NCBI GenBank assembly: GCA_030544185.1
Contig: JAUNRO010000066.1
Location: forward strand, 1-12,034
DNA length: 12,034 bases
Direction of reading: 5' to 3'
Origin: Propionibacteriaceae bacterium
GTDB lineage: Bacteria; Actinomycetota; Actinomycetes; Propionibacteriales; Propionibacteriaceae
Position 1 is the first letter of the stretch, and each line of letters starts with the position of its first letter. The translations under genes were made by a program, and so were the position numbers. Under the pieces are notes generated by a model, which saw only the letters and a program-made list of their open reading frames with translations, did no database searches and was not told where the DNA came from. Below, piece after piece: positions 11,858 to 12,034 of the stretch.

Positions 11858-12034
11858 CACCAACTGCTGGAACGTAGCGAGATTCGCCGAGGTCGTGCGT
11901 CCCACCACCTCACCGGTCTGCGCGAGCCACCCGTCGGCATAGTCCCGCCCCGCATCGCGGAGCGAGTTCAGGAACGGCAGATGGGCGATCATCCGGCTCT
12001 CGGGGTTGAGCGCACCTGTGATCTCGGCGCCGTG
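11849..12034 (-). CDS. C-terminal 61 residues of a protein cut by the window edge, possibly patatin-like phospholipase
   Basis: The minus strand is open from the window end to a TGA at 11849-11851, giving 61 residues in the codon style of the other genes. The part NPESRMIAHLPFLNSLRDAGR-DYADGWL resembles the tail of bacterial patatin-like phospholipases, where a 'FL-x-x-LR-D-x-GR-x-x-A-D-x-W-L' pattern closes the domain. The family call rests on this short match and the catalytic Ser/Asp would lie outside the window, so it is tentative. The gene is convergent with the reductase gene, 24 bases away, and is probably not part of the Rieske operon. Confidence 0.5.
   Translation of the reverse strand, partial: HGAEITGALNPESRMIAHLPFLNSLRDAGRDYADGWLAQTGEVVGRTTSANLATFQQLVSA

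Noticed and set aside
1..12034. CRISPR array, tRNA/rRNA, insertion sequence or phage region
   Set aside because: No regularly spaced repeats, no tRNA-like cloverleaf, and no transposase, integrase or phage protein was seen on either strand.

Overview
This window looks like chromosomal DNA from a high-GC Gram-positive bacterium (actinobacterium). The DNA is strongly GC-rich, codons mostly end in G or C, Shine-Dalgarno sites are of the AGGAGG type, and the protein families are typical of soil or water actinobacteria. I cannot name a genus. I see no tRNA, rRNA, CRISPR array, transposase or phage gene. Fifteen protein genes are supported. Two are cut by the window edges, and no gene-free stretch exceeds about 235 bases.

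Left part (1-2753). The window opens inside larB (+). It is followed tail-to-tail by larC (-). Both are for synthesis of the nickel-pincer nucleotide cofactor of lactate-racemase-type enzymes. Their stop codons lie in the arms of one short inverted repeat. Upstream of larC on the same (-) strand are a VOC/glyoxalase-fold protein and a small YjdJ-type GNAT acetyltransferase. A long imperfect hairpin (1950-2018) fills most of the gap between the VOC gene and larC.

Middle (2844-7118). A pirin-family cupin (-) and a MarR-type regulator (+) diverge from an 82-base spacer. The spacer holds a good promoter for the pirin gene and a short palindrome over its expected start of transcription, which suggests local MarR control. 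Next come an M20D amidohydrolase (hippurate/aminoacyl-amide hydrolase type), a probable terminator, a ten-helix membrane protein of unknown function, and a 72-residue acidic protein (-) with its own promoter and ribosome-binding site.

Right part (7278-11824). A LysR regulator (-) diverges from a complete four-gene Rieske oxygenase operon (+): alpha subunit, beta subunit, Rieske ferredoxin and BphA4-type FAD reductase. The alpha subunit resembles the anthranilate 1,2-dioxygenase / salicylate 5-hydroxylase (AndAc/NagG) branch, and the set of components matches the AndA type. The predicted flow is NADH to reductase (FAD) to Rieske ferredoxin to alpha-subunit Rieske cluster to mononuclear iron, where O2 attacks an aromatic acid. 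The divergent promoter region holds a clear LysR-type box (ATC-N9-GAT inside an 8-bp dyad), repeated half-sites and a nested hairpin. The window ends in the C-terminus of a (-) strand gene, possibly patatin-like.

I did not find a wholly new system. The most interesting parts are the Rieske operon with its control region, the long hairpin upstream of larC, and two uncharacterised proteins (the 10-TM protein and the small acidic protein).
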